DNA from: Streptomyces sp. R33
Lineage (GTDB): Bacteria > Actinomycetota > Actinomycetes > Streptomycetales > Streptomycetaceae
Assembly: GCF_041200175.1 (NCBI RefSeq)
Contig: NZ_CP165727.1
Location: 2,108,001-2,172,000 of the forward strand
DNA length: 64,000 bases
Direction: 5' to 3'
Shown here: positions 40,402 through 50,479 of the stretch, one piece after another
How positions within the stretch are numbered: the first letter of the stretch is position 1
Layout of the letters: each line of letters starts with the position of its first letter
Made by a program: the position numbers and the translations under genes
The notes under the pieces: model-generated
What the model saw: only the letters and a program-made list of their open reading frames with translations
What the model was told of the DNA's origin: nothing
Databases searched by the model: none

Positions 40402-42000
40402 ATGGTCCGTACCGTCCGCACCACCCCCGCCGCGGCTGCCGTGGTGGCCGTACTGGCGGCGACCGCCCTGGGCCTGGCCCCCCACCAGGCCCAGGCGGCG
40501 CCCGCACCTGCTGCCGCAGCCGCGGCCGACGCCTCGACGGAGCTGCGTTTCCACGACATCCCCGGCTCCGGCGGGATCACCCTCAAGGGCAACGTGTTCA
40601 CCCCGGCGGGCGCCCAGCCCGGCCGGAAATACCCGCTGGTCGTACTCCCCACCAGCTGGGGCATGCCGCAGATCGAATACATCGCGCAGGCCAGGAAACT
40701 CGCCGACGACGGCTACGTGGTGGTCAGTTACACCTCCCGCGGCTTCTGGCTCTCCGGTGGCGAGATCGAGGTGGCCGGCCCGCCGGACACCGCCGACGTC
40801 TCCGCCGTCATCGACTGGGCGCTGGCCAACACCCCTGCCGACGCCGCCCACATCGGCCTGGGCGGGGTCTCGTACGGCGCGGGCATCAGCCTGCTGGCCT
40901 CGGCGCACGACCCCCGGATCAAGGCCGTGGTCGCGCTCAGCGGCTGGGCCGACCTCATCGAGTCGATCTACTCGGGCCGCACCCAGCACCTCCAGGCCGC
41001 CGCGATGCTCGGCGGCGCCGGCTACCTCACCGGCCGTCCGGGCCCCGAACTCCGGCAGGTCCTGGGCGACTTCCTCGGCTCCCGGCTGGACCGGGAGGCG
41101 CAGATGATCGAGTGGGGCAAGAAGCGCTCGGCCGTGGAGCAGATCGACGAGATCAACGCCAACGGCGCCGCGATCATGCTCGGCAACGCCTGGGGCGACA
41201 CCATCTTCCCGCCCAACCAGTACGCGGCCTTCTACGAGAAGCTGACCGGCCCCAAGCGCCTGGAGTTCCGGCCCGGAGACCACGCCACCGCCGAGGGAAC
41301 CGGCCTGCTCGGGCTGCCCAACGACACGTGGACCAACGCCCACCGCTGGTTCGACCGCTACCTCAAGGGCGAGCGCAACGGTGTCGACACCGAGGCCCCG
41401 GTGCAGATCAAGTCCCGCAGCAACGACGGCTACGAGGGTTACCCCGACTGGAAGTCGGTCGGCTCCGGCGGCGTCGAGAAGCTCGCGCTCGCCGACGGCG
41501 AGCACCTCTTCGCGGGCGTCGACTCGGGCGCCGACGGCGGCGTCATCTTCCTCTCCAGCATCCTCGACCAGTTCGTCAAGGCGCCCCCGACCGCCTCCAT
41601 CCCGCTGCTGCCCCGCGCCTTCGCCGCCGTCTGGCAGTCGCCGCGCCACGACGCGGACCGCCGCATCCGCGGAACGGTGAAGCTGCACACCACCGTCACC
41701 CCCACCGCCTCGAACGGCACCTTCGTCGCGTACCTCTACGACGTCGGCCCGCTCGGCATCGGCAAGCTCGTCAGCAACGCCCCGTACACCTTCCACGACA
41801 AGCCCCGGGGCCAGGCCTTCGGCGTGGACCTGGAGCTGTTCTCCACCGCCTGCGACGTGCCCGGGGGCCACCGGCTCGCCCTCGTGATCGACACCGTCGA
41901 CCCCCTCTACATCGAGCACAACCCCACCGGCGCACAGCTGACCTTCTCCTCGCCGCGCACCGATCCCTCGTACGTCTCGGTACCTCTGCGCGAGCAGTGA
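40402..42000 (+). CDS. Secreted CocE/X-Pro dipeptidyl-peptidase-type alpha/beta hydrolase
   Basis: 532 residues from ATG 40402, GAGGAG 6 bases upstream. A signal peptide ends near 'APHQAQAAPAPAA'. The alpha/beta hydrolase core has 'KYPLVVLPTSWGMPQIEYIAQARKLADDGYVVVSYTSRGFWLSGG', the nucleophile elbow 'GLGGVSYGAGISLLA', Asp in 'LGNAWGDTIFPPNQ' and His in 'FRPGDHATAEGT'. The C-terminal jelly-roll domain of the PepX_C/CocE family begins near residue 375 and includes 'GTFVAYLYDVGPLGIGKLV'. It is probably an extracellular acyl or peptide hydrolase; the substrate is unknown. Confidence 0.92.
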   Translation: MVRTVRTTPAAAAVVAVLAATALGLAPHQAQAAPAPAAAAAADASTELRFHDIPGSGGITLKGNVFTPAGAQPGRKYPLVVLPTSWGMPQIEYIAQARKLADDGYVVVSYTSRGFWLSGGEIEVAGPPDTADVSAVIDWALANTPADAAHIGLGGVSYGAGISLLASAHDPRIKAVVALSGWADLIESIYSGRTQHLQAAAMLGGAGYLTGRPGPELRQVLGDFLGSRLDREAQMIEWGKKRSAVEQIDEINANGAAIMLGNAWGDTIFPPNQYAAFYEKLTGPKRLEFRPGDHATAEGTGLLGLPNDTWTNAHRWFDRYLKGERNGVDTEAPVQIKSRSNDGYEGYPDWKSVGSGGVEKLALADGEHLFAGVDSGADGGVIFLSSILDQFVKAPPTASIPLLPRAFAAVWQSPRHDADRRIRGTVKLHTTVTPTASNGTFVAYLYDVGPLGIGKLVSNAPYTFHDKPRGQAFGVDLELFSTACDVPGGHRLALVIDTVDPLYIEHNPTGAQLTFSSPRTDPSYVSVPLREQ

Positions 42001-42036
42001 TCTGCGGCTGCTGCCGGACGGGGCGGCTCTTCGGAG

Positions 42037-42648
42037 CTACCGTGGACCGCCCGGCAGCACCGTTCCGGGTTCGGCCTCGGCGACGTCGACCACCTCGGTC
42101 TTCAGGCTGCGCCGCTCGAACCGCGCCACCCAGCCGGCGAACCAGGAGAGCAGCATGCACATCCCGATGTAGATCGGGGAGATGATCATCACGACCGGGA
42201 TGAACGGGAGATCGTAGTCGAGGTTCGAGGCGATCAGCTTGCCCGCGTGCAGGAACTCCTCGTACGCCTTCTTCCAGTTGCCGTTCTTCTCGTTCGCCTC
42301 CAGGGCGTCGTCGAGGGCGAAGCGCAGGGCGCCGTCACGGCGCGGGACGCCGATCCCGTAGGGCTCCTGGGAGAAGGGCCTGCCGACCACCTTGAGCTCG
42401 TCGGGGACCTTGGCCGCGTAGCCGAGGAGGATGGAGCCGGCGGCGGAGCAGACCTTCCTGCCGGCGAGGCCCTCGGGCCCCTTGATGTCCTTCTCGTCCT
42501 TGCGGACGAGCAGGGACTGGCCGGCCGTGAAGTACGGGCCGGCGAAGCCGACCTGCTTCTTGCGGTTGTCGCTGATCGTGACCGCCAGCAGGGCGGCGAC
42601 GAGGAGCAGGAGGCGGGCGCGCGGCCGCGCGCCGCGGGTTCCCTTCAT
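42037..42648 (-). pseudogene. Fused relic of glutamate ABC binding protein (GluB) and permease C-terminus
   Basis: A 203-codon open frame made of pieces. A signal-like start (RLLLLVAALLAV) runs straight into 'TISDNRKKQVGFAGPYFTAGQSLLVRKDEKDIKGPEGLAGRKVCS', the middle of a GluB-type binding protein. It then jumps to 'SILLGYAAKV..EPYGIGVPRRDGA', skipping about 40 residues that GluB proteins have. After 'KKAYEEFLHAGKL' it continues as 'PVVMIISPIYIGMCMLLSWFAGWVARFERRS', the last membrane span and tail of a GluC/GluD permease. The N-terminal ligand-binding lobe is gone. The frame is open, but a working transporter is not possible without the missing parts. Confidence 0.75.
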
Positions 42649-42658
42649 CGGCCCGCCC

Positions 42659-43402
42659 TCAGTGCTTGAGGATCTTGGAGAGGAAGTCCTTGGCCCGTTC
42701 GCTCTCCGGGGCGGTGAAGAAGGCCTCCGGTGTCCGGTCCTCGACGATCCTGCCGTCGGCCATGAACACGACGCGGTTGGCGGCGGAGCGGGCGAAGCCC
42801 ATCTCGTGGGTGACGACGACCATGGTCATGCCGTCGGCGGCGAGCTGCTGCATGACCTCCAGCACCTCGTTGATCATTTCGGGGTCGAGGGCGGAGGTGG
42901 GCTCGTCGAAGAGCAGTGCCTTGGGGTTCATGGCCAGGGCGCGGGCGATGGCGACGCGCTGCTGCTGGCCGCCGGAGAGCTGGGCGGGGTACTTCGGCGC
43001 CTGGTCGGCGAGGCCGACGCGGGCGAGCAGCTCCCGGGAGCGCTGGTCGGCCTCGTCCTTCTTGCGCTTCCTGACCTTCACCTGCGCGAGCGAGACGTTG
43101 GCGAGGACGGTCTTGTGCGCGAAGAGGTTGAAGGACTGGAAGACCATCCCGACGTCGGCGCGGAGCGCGGCCAGCTCCTTGCCCTCGTCGGGCAGCGGCT
43201 TGCCCTCGAGCCTGATCGTGCCCGACTCGATGGTCTCCAGGCGGTTGATGGTCCGGCACAGGGTCGACTTCCCGGAACCGGACGGGCCGATGATCACCAC
43301 CACCTCCCCGCGGCCGACGGTGAGGTTGATGTCCTGGAGAACGTGCAACGCTCCGTAGTGCTTGTTGACGTCCCGCAGCTCGATCAACGGATCGACGGCC
43401 AT
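42659..43402 (-). CDS. gluA: Amino-acid (glutamate-type) ABC transporter ATP-binding protein
   Basis: 247 residues, complete ABC ATPase of the polar amino acid group. Walker A '[22 protein letters not shown]', Q-loop '[21 protein letters not shown]', signature '[19 protein letters not shown]', Walker B '[15 protein letters not shown]' and H-loop '[10 protein letters not shown]'. It matches GluA of actinobacteria. Only a fused relic of gluB and permease follows 10 bp downstream, so the partner membrane proteins are missing here. It could be an orphan heading for loss or could serve another permease. Confidence 0.93.
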   Translation of the reverse strand: MAVDPLIELRDVNKHYGALHVLQDINLTVGRGEVVVIIGPSGSGKSTLCRTINRLETIESGTIRLEGKPLPDEGKELAALRADVGMVFQSFNLFAHKTVLANVSLAQVKVRKRKKDEADQRSRELLARVGLADQAPKYPAQLSGGQQQRVAIARALAMNPKALLFDEPTSALDPEMINEVLEVMQQLAADGMTMVVVTHEMGFARSAANRVVFMADGRIVEDRTPEAFFTAPESERAKDFLSKILKH

Positions 43403-43541
43403 GCGCTGCCCTGCCCACCTGTCGGAATCTCGAGGTCAGCGCAAACTATCCAGCCGCTGAAGAGCACTTCGCCTCGACACGCCTAAAGACGGCATAAAGC
43501 CCACGCGGTGATGAAACAGACCACGGATCCCGCGGAAGGGC

Positions 43542-43982
43542 TCAGCCCTCGGTGGCTTCGGCGTAGGCCTGGGAGAGCTCGGGGGATCCCGTCATCGCCC
43601 AGGAGACCCCCGACTCCACCACGTTCAGCTCGCGGCCCGACGCCAGGCGGATCACCGGCTGGCCGTTGGGCCACACCTGCCAGGCGGAGCCCAGCTTGGT
43701 CCGGATGATCACCGTCCCGAGGTAGAGGCCCGCGTCGTTGCCGAGCCAGGGCACGACCAACGGGTCCCGGCGCCAGCGGGGCATCAGCTGGTCGAGCGCC
43801 TCCAACGAGGCCGGGCTCTCGTCGAGTTCCAGCCCGGCCGCCCGCGCGTGGACGCGCAGCATCTCGCACTCCGAGAACAACTCGTTGACGCCCTCGGGGT
43901 CCTCCGCGAGGGCGGCGGCGAGCCCCGCACCCCGTTCCGTTTCGTGCCGGTTCAGCCAGTTGTCCAGGAAGGGGATGTTCAT
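43542..43982 (-). CDS. Unknown conserved Streptomyces protein
   Basis: 146 residues, ATG 43982. Soluble, with an N-terminal helical half ('MNIPFLDNWLNRHETERGAGLAAALAEDPEGVNELFSECEMLRVHARAAGLEL') and a C-terminal beta-rich half ('GLYLGTVIIRTKLGSAWQVWPNGQPVIRLASGRELNVVESGVSWAMTG'). The C-terminal pattern reads like a small immunity or SMI1/KNR4-like fold, but I cannot confirm it. It probably belongs to one of the DUF families of actinomycetes. It lies 59 bp beyond the exonuclease III gene; no function can be given. Confidence 0.75.
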   Translation of the reverse strand: MNIPFLDNWLNRHETERGAGLAAALAEDPEGVNELFSECEMLRVHARAAGLELDESPASLEALDQLMPRWRRDPLVVPWLGNDAGLYLGTVIIRTKLGSAWQVWPNGQPVIRLASGRELNVVESGVSWAMTGSPELSQAYAEATEG

Positions 43983-44041
43983 ACCGCCCAGCCTGGCACC
44001 AGGATCCCGCGCTGGCCACAGGGCGCGCGGGATCCGTCCGC

Positions 44042-44827
44042 CTAGGCGTCCAGCGCCAGGTCCACGACCACGGGGGCGTGGTCCGAGGCGCCCTTGCCCT
44101 TGCGCTCCTCGCGGTCGACGTAGGCATCGGTGACGGCCTTGGTGAAGGGCTCGTTCCCGTAGACCAGGTCGATGCGCATGCCGCGGTTCTTGGGGAAGGC
44201 GAGCTGGCGGTAGTCCCAGTACGTGTACGGGCGGTCGTACTTGAGCGGGCGCGGCAGCACGTCGGAGAGCCCCGCGGCACGCAGTGCCTCCAGGGCGGCG
44301 CGCTCGGCGGGGGTCACGTGGGTCAGGCCCGCGAAGACCGCCGGGTCGTAGACGTCCTCGTCGGTGGGGGCCACGTTGAAGTCGCCGAGCACGGCGAACG
44401 GGCGCGGGCCGGCCGCGTCTTCGGCGACGGCCGTGGCCAGCGCGCGGAACCAGTCCAGCTTGTAGCCGTAGTGGTCGTGCTCGACCTCGCGGCCGTTCGG
44501 CACGTACACCGACCACAGGCGCACCCCGCCGCAGGTGGCGGAGATCGCCCGGGGCTCCTGGACGCCCTCGTAGTCGGGGCCGCCGGGCAGGCCCATGACC
44601 ACGTCGTCCAGGCCGGCCTTGGAGATCAGGGCCACCCCGTTCCACCTGCCGGTGGCGTTGACGGCCGCCTCGTAGCCCAGCTCGCGCAGCTGCTCGTACG
44701 GGAACTGCGCCTCGGAGCACTTGGTCTCCTGGATGCACACGACATCCGTGCCGGAGCTCTCCAGCCAGGCCAGCAGGCGCGGCAGCCGGGCGGTGATCGA
44801 GTTGACGTTGAACGTGGCGATACGCAT
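44042..44827 (-). CDS. xth: Exodeoxyribonuclease III
   Basis: 261 residues from ATG 44827, the codon that begins the conserved 'MRIATFNVNSITARL'. Catalytic motifs are intact: 'VVCIQETKCSEAQFP' (metal Glu), 'WSVYVPNGREVEHDHYGYKLDW', 'FAVLGDFNVAPTDEDV' (Asp/Asn), and the closing 'RIDLVYGNE...GASDHAPVVVDL' (Asp-His). It cuts 3' ends and AP sites in base-excision repair. The neighbouring genes are not obviously related. Confidence 0.95.
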   Translation of the reverse strand: MRIATFNVNSITARLPRLLAWLESSGTDVVCIQETKCSEAQFPYEQLRELGYEAAVNATGRWNGVALISKAGLDDVVMGLPGGPDYEGVQEPRAISATCGGVRLWSVYVPNGREVEHDHYGYKLDWFRALATAVAEDAAGPRPFAVLGDFNVAPTDEDVYDPAVFAGLTHVTPAERAALEALRAAGLSDVLPRPLKYDRPYTYWDYRQLAFPKNRGMRIDLVYGNEPFTKAVTDAYVDREERKGKGASDHAPVVVDLALDA

Positions 44828-44857
44828 GCCGTCCAACCTACCGCCCGGCTCCGACAG

Positions 44858-45490
44858 TCACAGTTCGGCGGCGTCCCCGGCGGCGAGCCGCCCGTGGTGG
44901 GTGCCGCCCAGGGCCGCCAGGGCGTGGTCGTAGATCGGCCGGGCGATGTCCGAGAGGTAGGCGTCGTGGATGTCGATGGCCCGGCGCGGCTTGACCTCGC
45001 GCAGGTAGTCGATCACCTCGGCGACCTTGTTCCAGGGCGCGTGCACCGGCAGCATCAGGGTGTCCACGGGAACCTCGGGCACGGTCAGCGCGTCGCCGGG
45101 GTGGAAGAGCGAACCCTCCACCAGGTAGCCGACATTGGTGACCTGCGGGATGTCCGGGTGGATCACGGCGTGCAGCTCGCCGTGCACCTGGACCTCGAAC
45201 CCGGCGGCGCTGAAGGCGTCCCCGTGACCGACGGTGTGCACGCGGCCGGGGTACGCCGGGGCCAGCCGCTCCGCGACGCTGCGCAGGGTCCACAGCGCGG
45301 CGGCCGGGTTCGCGTCGAGCGCCGCCCGCAGCCGGCCCTCGTCGAAGTGGTCGGGGTGCTCGTGCGTGACGAGCAGGGCGTCCGCCCCGAGCCCCGCGTC
45401 GGGCTCGCTGAACGCGCCCGGGTCGATGACGAGCACGCGCCCGTCCTTCTCCAGTTGGACACAGGAGTGCAGCCGCTTGGTGAGCTTCAT
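44858..45490 (-). CDS. Metallo-beta-lactamase fold hydrolase (UlaG-like)
   Basis: 210 residues. The metal motif 'LLVTHEHPDHFDE' (HxHxDH) near 40-52 is followed by 'VGHGDAFSAAGFEVQVHGELHAVIHPDIP', 'SLFHPGDALTVPE' and 'VDTLMLPVHAPWNKVAEVIDYLREVKPRRAIDIHDAYL', the ordinary plan of small MBL-fold hydrolases of the UlaG/YtkL-like group. The starting strand 'MKLTKRLHSCVQLEKDGRVLVIDPG' is typical. It is 30 bp from xth on the same strand. The substrate is unknown. Confidence 0.9.
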   Translation of the reverse strand: MKLTKRLHSCVQLEKDGRVLVIDPGAFSEPDAGLGADALLVTHEHPDHFDEGRLRAALDANPAAALWTLRSVAERLAPAYPGRVHTVGHGDAFSAAGFEVQVHGELHAVIHPDIPQVTNVGYLVEGSLFHPGDALTVPEVPVDTLMLPVHAPWNKVAEVIDYLREVKPRRAIDIHDAYLSDIARPIYDHALAALGGTHHGRLAAGDAAEL

Positions 45491-45508
45491 GGGAGCAGGC
45501 TAGTCAGG

Positions 45509-46105
45509 CTACGGGGTCGCCGTGGACACCACGTAGACACGGGGCTTCTCCGGGTCCGTGAGGTCGACCGTGACGTCCCGGGTCGGGCGCGGGTTCGGCT
45601 GCTCCAGGGTGGTGCCGTACCAGGAGTTCTGCGGGCCCCAGCTCCAGCCCGCGACCGCGGCGTCGTGCGCCCCGACGGATACCTCGCGGCTCAGCTCGGC
45701 GCGGCTGGTGCCGACCTCGGCGAGGAAGGCGTCCAGGTCGGCAGGGGTGACCGCGAACTGCACGTACAGCCGGCTGGTGCGCCAGTTGTTGGTCTCGAGG
45801 AACCCGACCCGCCAGGCCTTCGGCGGGATCGGCACCTCGTAGATGCTGCGCTGCACCTTGGACGGCCAGCCGGGGCGCACCTTGGTCGCGCCGACCTTGG
45901 CGGCCTTGTCGCGGCCGCTCTCGCGGCTCTGCTGCGCGGACACGGCGAGGTAGCCGGCGGGCACGCCGACCAGCAGCAGGATGATGATCGCCGTGATCCA
46001 GCGGCGCCGGACGACGTGCCGCCGGTCCTCCACCGGCAGGGGGGCGGCGGGGGTGCCGCCCTCGTCGGGGGCCGGCGCCTGGCGGGGCAGGGAGGGCGGG
46101 GTCAC
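45509..46105 (-). CDS. Unknown membrane-anchored protein
   Basis: 198 residues, GTG at 46105 overlapping the glucokinase stop by 4 bp. A Pro-rich cytoplasmic start of about 30 residues is followed by one membrane span 'WITAIIILLLVGVPAGYLAVSA' and an extracellular domain with 'PKAWRVGFLETNNWRTSRLYVQFAVTPADLDAFLAEVG' and 'DVTVDLTDPEKPRVYVVST'. I do not recognise the domain. Translational coupling to a ROK kinase hints at linked expression only. Confidence 0.75.
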   Translation of the reverse strand: MTPPSLPRQAPAPDEGGTPAAPLPVEDRRHVVRRRWITAIIILLLVGVPAGYLAVSAQQSRESGRDKAAKVGATKVRPGWPSKVQRSIYEVPIPPKAWRVGFLETNNWRTSRLYVQFAVTPADLDAFLAEVGTSRAELSREVSVGAHDAAVAGWSWGPQNSWYGTTLEQPNPRPTRDVTVDLTDPEKPRVYVVSTATP

Positions 46106-47346
46106 TGCGCGCCCCCCTCGGGGAGGTCCGCGGCCTGGGGATCCGAGGCCTTGAGATCCGCGGCCTCGGCCTCGGCGGCCTTGGCCTCGGCCGCCCTGCG
46201 CTCCGCCGTGGCCGGGGAGTCGATCAGGCCCCACTGCGCATAGCGCTCGTACCGCTCGACGCGCCGGCGCGTGGCGCGGCGGAAGCGGCGCGCGACGAGC
46301 CGGGCCAGGTCGGCGGCTCCGACCATGCCGGCCTCGGGGCCGAGCTGGGCCTTGGCGATCCGGGCCTCGGGGCGGTAGCCGCGGCCGGTGAGGTGGCGCC
46401 GGAAGGCGTCCCGGGCGGGGCCGATCAGCAGGTCGTCGGCGGCGCTGACGCCGCCGCCGATGACGAAGCAGGAGGGGTCGAGGGCGGCGGCGAGGTTGGC
46501 GATGCCGACGCCGAGCCACTGACCGATGTCCTCGAGGAGCTCGACGCACATGGCGTCGCCCTCGCGGGCCAGCTCGGTGATGAGCGGCCCGGTGATCTCC
46601 GAGACGTTGCCGCCGACCCTGGCGATGATCTCGTGCGCGACCGGGGAGTCGGCGGCGGCCAGCTCGCGGGCCTCGCGCACCAGGGCGTTGCCGGAGCTGT
46701 ACTGCTCCCAGCAGCCGCGGTTGCCGCACGGGCAGCGGTGGCCGCCGGGGACCACCTGCATGTGGCCGAACTCGCCGGCGACCCCGAAGCGGCCGCGCTT
46801 GACCTGGCCGCCCTCGAGGATCGCGCCGCCGATGCCGGTGCCGAGGGTGATCATGACGAGGTGGTCCTCGCCGCGCCCGGCCCCGAAGCGCCACTCGGCC
46901 CAGGCAGCGGTGTTGGCATCGTTGTCCACCATGACCGGGACGGCGAGCCGGGACTGCAGCGCGTCGCGCAGCGGCTCGTCGCGCCAGGCCAGGTGGGGTG
47001 CGAACAGCACCCGGGAGCGGTCGGCGTCGACCCAGCCGGCCGCGCCGATGCCCACGGCGTGGACGTCGTGCCGGTCGGACAGGTCGAGCACCAGCTCGAC
47101 GATGGTGTCCTCGACGACCTTGGGGCTCTTGGACTTGTCCGGGGTCTCGGTGCGGATCTTCTCGAGGATGATCCCGTCGGCGTCGACGACGCCGGCCATC
47201 ACCTTGGTGCCGCCGATGTCGATGCCGACGGTCGGGACGCGCGGGGCGGTCAGGTGCGACCGGCGCTCACGGGTCCCGATGGTCCGCAGGACGGTGCCTC
47301 GCGCGGACCCCCGGTGGGTGAGCGTGAAGTCCCGGTACGTGCTCAT
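46102..47346 (-). CDS. ROK-family glucokinase-like sugar kinase
   Basis: 414 residues. After a basic extension of 35 residues the kinase core starts with the phosphate-1 loop 'VGIDIGGTKVMAGVVDADG'. Catalytic Asp lies in 'VMVDNDANTAAWAEW', the ROK zinc motif in 'GGHRCPCGNRGCWEQYSSG', and 'VAGEFGHMQVVPG' supplies the zinc His. No DNA-binding HTH is present, so it is a kinase and not a ROK repressor. A C-terminal Ala/Glu-rich tail (about 45 residues) is unusual. It follows the sugar ABC transporter genes by 16 bp, so it likely phosphorylates the imported sugar. Confidence 0.9.
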   Translation of the reverse strand: MSTYRDFTLTHRGSARGTVLRTIGTRERRSHLTAPRVPTVGIDIGGTKVMAGVVDADGIILEKIRTETPDKSKSPKVVEDTIVELVLDLSDRHDVHAVGIGAAGWVDADRSRVLFAPHLAWRDEPLRDALQSRLAVPVMVDNDANTAAWAEWRFGAGRGEDHLVMITLGTGIGGAILEGGQVKRGRFGVAGEFGHMQVVPGGHRCPCGNRGCWEQYSSGNALVREARELAAADSPVAHEIIARVGGNVSEITGPLITELAREGDAMCVELLEDIGQWLGVGIANLAAALDPSCFVIGGGVSAADDLLIGPARDAFRRHLTGRGYRPEARIAKAQLGPEAGMVGAADLARLVARRFRRATRRRVERYERYAQWGLIDSPATAERRAAEAKAAEAEAADLKASDPQAADLPEGGAQ

Positions 47347-47362
47347 CGAGTCGTGTCGTCCC

Positions 47363-48240
<878 letters not shown>

Positions 48241-48241
<1 letters not shown>

Positions 48242-49272
48242 CACTTCGCCTCCGCCCGCTTGCGGACCCATGCGTTGAGCAGCGTGGCCAGCAGGAGCAT
48301 CGCGCCGAGGAAGAACTTGAACCAGTCCGGGTTCCACTGGGCGTACACGATGCCGTTGCTGGTCATGCCGAAGATGAAGGCGCCGACGGCCGAGCCGACG
48401 GCCGAGCCGTAGCCGCCGGTCATCAGACAGCCGCCGATGACGGCGGCGATGATGTAGAGGAACTCGTTGCCCACGCCCTCGCCCGACTGGACCACGTCGA
48501 ACGAGAAGAGGATGTGCTGCCCGGAGATCCAGGCGCACAGGGCGACGCCCATGTAGAGGCCGATACGGGTCTTGACGACCGGGACGCCGGTCGCGCGGGC
48601 CGCGTCCGCCCCGCCGCCGACCGCGAAGATCCAGTTTCCGGCGCGGGTGCGCAGCAGGATCCAGGTGGCGACGGCGACCAGGGCCAGCCACCACAGGATG
48701 GTGACTTTCAGCGTGACCGAGCCGATGTTCCACTGCGAGGCGAAGAGCGCGCGGGCGGAGGAGAAGCCCTCCATGTCGGCGATGGTCTTGGTCGAGACGG
48801 AGCCGCTGATCAGCTTGGTGAAGCCGAGGTTCAGGCCCGTCAGCATCAGGAAGGTGCCGAGCGTGATGATGAAGCTCGGCAGCTTGGTGCGGGTCAGCAT
48901 GAACCCGTTGAAGAAACCGATGGCCAGGGTGACCAGCAGGGACACCCCGACGCCCACCCACACGTTGGCGGTCATCTGGTAGCTGAACATCGAGCTGACC
49001 AGCGCCGAGGTGGTGACCATGACGCCGGCGGAGAGGTCGAACTCGCCGCCGATCATCAGCAGCGCCACCGGGCAGGCCATGATCCCGATGGTGGAGGCCG
49101 AGTACAGGATCGTGCTCAGGCTGGAGGCCTGCAGGAAGCTGGGCGCGGCGAAGGAGAAGAAGACGAAGACGGCGGCCGCGCCGACGACCGCGCCCAGCTC
49201 GGGGCGGCCGAGCAGCTTGCGGACCAGGGAGGTCGGGGCGAGCCGCTCGTCGACGGCCGTTGCCGTGCTCAT
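48241..49272 (-). CDS. Sugar ABC transporter permease (RbsC/FrcC family)
   Basis: 343 residues with about ten membrane spans. Family hallmarks include '[25 protein letters not shown]', '[33 protein letters not shown]' and '[28 protein letters not shown]', the loop that meets the ATPase. It forms the membrane channel for the sugar. It overlaps the binding-protein gene stop by 4 bp and the ATPase start by 1 bp, so all three are coupled. Confidence 0.93.
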
Positions 49273-50279
49273 CGGCTGCCCCGCTTGATGAACTCCTCCA
49301 GCTTGGCGGCCTCGTCGGCCGTCACGATCTGCGGTCCGGTGAGTACGGGGCGGCCGCCGCCGAGCACGTTCGCGTTGTAGCGGTACAGCCAGAGCAGGTC
49401 GATGGCCTCGTAGCCCTGGAGGTAGGGCTGCTGGTCGACGGCGAACCCGAGGGCGCCGGACTTGAGGTCTCGGGCGACGGACGCGTTGAGGTCGAAGGTG
49501 TCGACCTCGGCCTTGCTGCCCGCCGCGTCCTTCGCCTTGATCGCGGTCGGGGCGAAGGGGGCGCCGAGGGTGACGATCGCGTCGACGGACGGGTCGGCCT
49601 GGAGCTTCGCCTGGACTGCCGCCTGGACGGAGGGCATGTTGGTGCCCTCGACGTACAGGTTCTCCATGACCCCGCCGAAGGTCTTCTTCGCCCCGGCGCA
49701 GCGCTGCTCGTGGCCGACGTTGCCCTGCTCGTGCAGGACGCAGACGGCCTTCTTCTTGCCGCGCTTGGTCAGCTCGGTGCCGACCGCCTCGCCGGCGATC
49801 GTCTCGTCCTGGCCGATGTGGGTCAGGGCCCCGTACGCGCCGGACTGCTCGGACCCGGAGTTGACCGTGATCACCGGGATGCCGGCCTTGACGGCCTTGG
49901 CGACGACGTCCTTGAGCGCCTCGGGCTTGGCCAGGCTCACCACGATCCCGTCGACCTTCTGGTCGATGGCGTTCTGCACGAACTGGGCCTGCTGCTGTGC
50001 CTGGTCGTCGTGGGCGTAGACGAAGTTGATGTTGTCCTTCGCCGCGGCTTCCTTGGCGCCCTTCTGGACGATGTCCCAGAAGGTGTCGCCGTCGCCCGCG
50101 TGGGTGACCATCGCGAAGGTCCAGCGCGGGGTGGACACCGCGGGCCGGCCCGCCTGGGCGGCCTTCGCCCGCTCCTCGGCACGCTTGCCGCCCGTACTGC
50201 TGCAGCCCACGAGGGAGGCTCCCAGTACCGTCGCGAGCACGGCGCCCACGACGCGTACCCCTGTCCGAACCCTAGCCAC
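49269..50279 (-). CDS. Sugar-binding lipoprotein (periplasmic-binding type 1)
   Basis: 336 residues from a GTG at 50279. The lipobox 'ASLVGCSS' marks a lipoprotein. The type 1 fold is seen in '[38 protein letters not shown]', '[44 protein letters not shown]', and '[21 protein letters not shown]'. Ribose, inositol and autoinducer-2-type sugars are usual ligands of the family. The gene is divergent from the Gfo/Idh/MocA dehydrogenase across about 200 bp, suggesting the dehydrogenase acts on the imported polyol or sugar. Confidence 0.93.
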   Translation of the reverse strand: MARVRTGVRVVGAVLATVLGASLVGCSSTGGKRAEERAKAAQAGRPAVSTPRWTFAMVTHAGDGDTFWDIVQKGAKEAAAKDNINFVYAHDDQAQQQAQFVQNAIDQKVDGIVVSLAKPEALKDVVAKAVKAGIPVITVNSGSEQSGAYGALTHIGQDETIAGEAVGTELTKRGKKKAVCVLHEQGNVGHEQRCAGAKKTFGGVMENLYVEGTNMPSVQAAVQAKLQADPSVDAIVTLGAPFAPTAIKAKDAAGSKAEVDTFDLNASVARDLKSGALGFAVDQQPYLQGYEAIDLLWLYRYNANVLGGGRPVLTGPQIVTADEAAKLEEFIKRGSR

Positions 50280-50419
50280 GTCTGCGTGCCCTTCCCTCGT
50301 GCTGTGTCATCTGCGGTCTGCTGCTGTCAAAGCGGTCATTACGGTTCCAGCCGCTCAGTATCCGCCACAGTGGACCATGTGCGGTCATCGGGGCCTTCCA
50401 GGCGATCTGGGCCAACTTT

Positions 50420-50473
50420 GCCATCGATGGCCCCTCCGGGCAGATTGACAGCCACCCCTGACGGGGTCAGGTT
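50420..50473 (+). promoter_or_regulatory. Promoter and palindromes before the Gfo/Idh/MocA dehydrogenase
   Basis: GCCATCGATGGC at 50420-50431 is a perfect 12-bp palindrome. A -35 TTGACA at 50445-50450 and a -10 CAGGTT at 50468-50473 are 17 bp apart, and the ATG follows 6 bases after the -10, so the mRNA would be leaderless. CCTGAC (50457-50462) and GTCAGG (50466-50471) form an inverted repeat lying between -35 and -10, an ideal repressor position. Confidence 0.6.
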
Positions 50474-50479
50474 GAGTGC

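Noticed and set aside
46102..47346. ROK protein as a transcriptional repressor
   Set aside because: The N-terminal extension shows no helix-turn-helix, and the kinase motifs are intact.
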